A DNA stretch of 27,481 nucleotides from Tubiluchus corallicola. Its lineage: Eukaryota > Priapulida > Priapulimorpha > Priapulimorphida > Tubiluchidae. Below are positions 26,441 through 27,481 of the stretch, piece after piece. The translations under genes and the position numbers were made by a program. The notes below the pieces were generated by a model. It was not told where the DNA came from and ran no database searches. It saw only the letters and a program-made list of their open reading frames with translations. Numbering within the stretch: the first letter of the stretch is position 1; each line of letters begins with the position of its first letter. The stretch is taken from positions 1 to 27,481 of the forward strand of contig JAQGDQ010001733.1 in the NCBI GenBank assembly GCA_030141605.1. Reading direction: 5' to 3'.

Positions 26441-26469
26441 GTTGCTACATCCTGATTTTCAGGTAATTT

Positions 26470-26870
26470 TATTTTTATTATGTCAGGATCGACTACCACT
26501 GGTCAGCTTTTATCATTGGACAATTTTTATCTTAACAAAGTCGACAATCACTATCAATTTTCATCTTGTTAAGTTTGTCTATTATTAGTGTTACTGGTTA
26601 ATTTTAGTCACGTGAAAGTTGATTATCACAAACTAAATTTTGCCATGTCAAGGTCGACTATTACCATCAATATTTTCTTTGCAAGAACGACAATCACTGG
26701 TGAATTTCTACCTTGACAAGGCTGACTATCACTAGTTAACTTTTACCATGTCTAGGTCAACTGCAACTGGTCATTTTTTATAAGAACGAATATCACTGGT
26801 GAATTTCTACCTTGATGAGCTTGACTATCGCTGATTAATTTTTACCATGTTAAGATTTACTAGAATTACT
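26470..26870. repeat. degenerate ~36-bp minisatellite
   Basis: Loosely repeated phrase tcgactatcactggtgaatt followed by tttaccatgtcaagg (for example near 26485, 26660, 26690, 26725, 26790 and 26825). Strongly diverged, with some units roughly double length. Confidence 0.6.
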
Positions 26871-26926
26871 GAGCAGTTTCGGTTTATTTTATCTCTTTAT
26901 ACTTTCATCAATTTCTATCTTTCCAG

Positions 26927-26995
26927 TTATCACAGATGAAAGTTATACCAGCATTCGATAACATTCCTGGCCAATCCCATGTACAACTTCAAAAG
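26927..26995 (+). CDS. candidate internal exon of a downstream gene
   Basis: The acceptor is atttctatctttccag|ttatca and the donor is caaaag|gtttta (weak). Exactly 23 codons, phase 0 on both sides: LSQMKVIPAFDNIPGQSHVQ then LQK. It joins in frame to the exon at 27274. No domain is recognised. Frame fit and the good acceptor are the only support. Confidence 0.4.
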
Positions 26996-27273
26996 GTTTT
27001 AAACCAAAACGGTCTTGGAATAAAGCTCGAATGGTTAATTTTATTTACAAAATATGTACATCATAACATTTCAAATTTAGACATGAACAGCAAATATCCA
27101 TGTTTAGAAAAATGAAAAGGCTCCTCATAAATTATCTATACGAATGATGATCTTGGGTTGGATAACGTGCAACAATAGATAGGCATCAATGAACCTAAAA
27201 CATGACAAATTGCAAGCAGATATTCATTTGCAATTTTTTACAGAATAAATGCTGCTTTGTGTTTGTTTCACAG

Positions 27274-27481
27274 GTTGAACCCCATTGCTGTATAAAAACC
27301 ACAAGTCATCGAACCTCTCAATCCACATCGACTACCAATCCCCCTCCTCCTCCACCAACGCCACCTAACCCACTTCCTCCACCAATAGCCCCCAAACCAC
27401 CACCTCCACTAATTCCTCCTAGTCCGCACCCACCACCAATAGCACCTAATCCATCACCCCCTCCTAGTCCACGTCTGCCAA
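27274..27481 (+). CDS. proline-rich exon, open at the window end
   Basis: The acceptor is gtgtttgtttcacag|gttgaa. The frame is open for 69 codons to the edge: VEPHCCIKTTSHRTSQSTST then a tract of PPPPP, PPNP, PPPIAPKPPPP and PPSPHPPPIAP type. Such tracts bind SH3, WW or EVH1 domains or act as extended linkers in extracellular proteins. The gene cannot be named from this piece. The CC pair and Thr/Ser-rich lead-in would fit a secreted or mucin-like linker, but this is speculative. Confidence 0.55.

Larger units (their letters stand above)
25390..26464. repeat. array unit D, partial and separated
   Basis: Matches 17100-17660 in its first half and units A/B up to the phrase cctgattttcaggtaa, where homology stops abruptly at about 26464. 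About 1.4 kb of unrelated sequence (23986-25389) separates it from unit C. Confidence 0.88.

Overview
This is eukaryotic (metazoan) genomic DNA. It is AT-rich, its genes are broken into small exons with GT/AG splice sites, and it is full of DNA-transposon debris, minisatellites and a long-period tandem array. The repeat load and the gene type suggest an aquatic invertebrate, but the sequence alone does not fix the taxon.

Left part (1-11.3 kb). Seven exons on the + strand (443-684, 3149-3284, 4100-4226, 7357-7573, 9334-9486, 10494-10665, 11108-11226) join in one continuous frame. They encode the last ~387 residues of an ADAMTS/ADAMTS-like secreted extracellular-matrix protein: the spacer domain, four thrombospondin type-1 repeats (TSRs) and a C-terminal PLAC domain, ending in TGA. 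The catalytic or N-terminal part lies upstream of the window. The introns hold a 138-bp tandem repeat, a 32-bp minisatellite, a decayed LINE reverse-transcriptase tail, three TA-flanked pogo/Tigger-like MITEs, a 23-bp minisatellite full of branch-point-like motifs, and one of two oppositely oriented copies of a ~575-bp element. The other copy lies just past the stop codon.

Middle (12.0-14.6 kb). A 71-bp satellite (29 units, with a ~708-bp, 10-unit higher-order period) is enclosed by pogo-like terminal inverted repeats. Sparse AT-rich sequence follows (14.6-15.8 kb), then a 242-codon minus-strand ORF with a CxxC...H...C zinc-binding-like motif.

Right part (16.7-26.46 kb). This is a tandem array of ~2-kb units (two nearly complete, a third rearranged, two partial). 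Read on the minus strand, each full unit carries a CpG-rich segment with a perfect CRE and a TATA-like box, a short acidic ORF starting MADYWNEHEM, a repetitive charged ORF, and one to several short terminal-exon-like ORFs. Each of these last ORFs follows the same splice-acceptor-like sequence. Thirteen such segments are present and all but one keep a length of 2 modulo 3, despite length variation. This is the strongest candidate here for an undescribed, rapidly evolving gene family. Only sequence inspection supports it.

Right edge. Two + strand exons (26927-26995 and 27274 to the end) probably begin or continue another gene with a proline-rich segment, cut by the window end.
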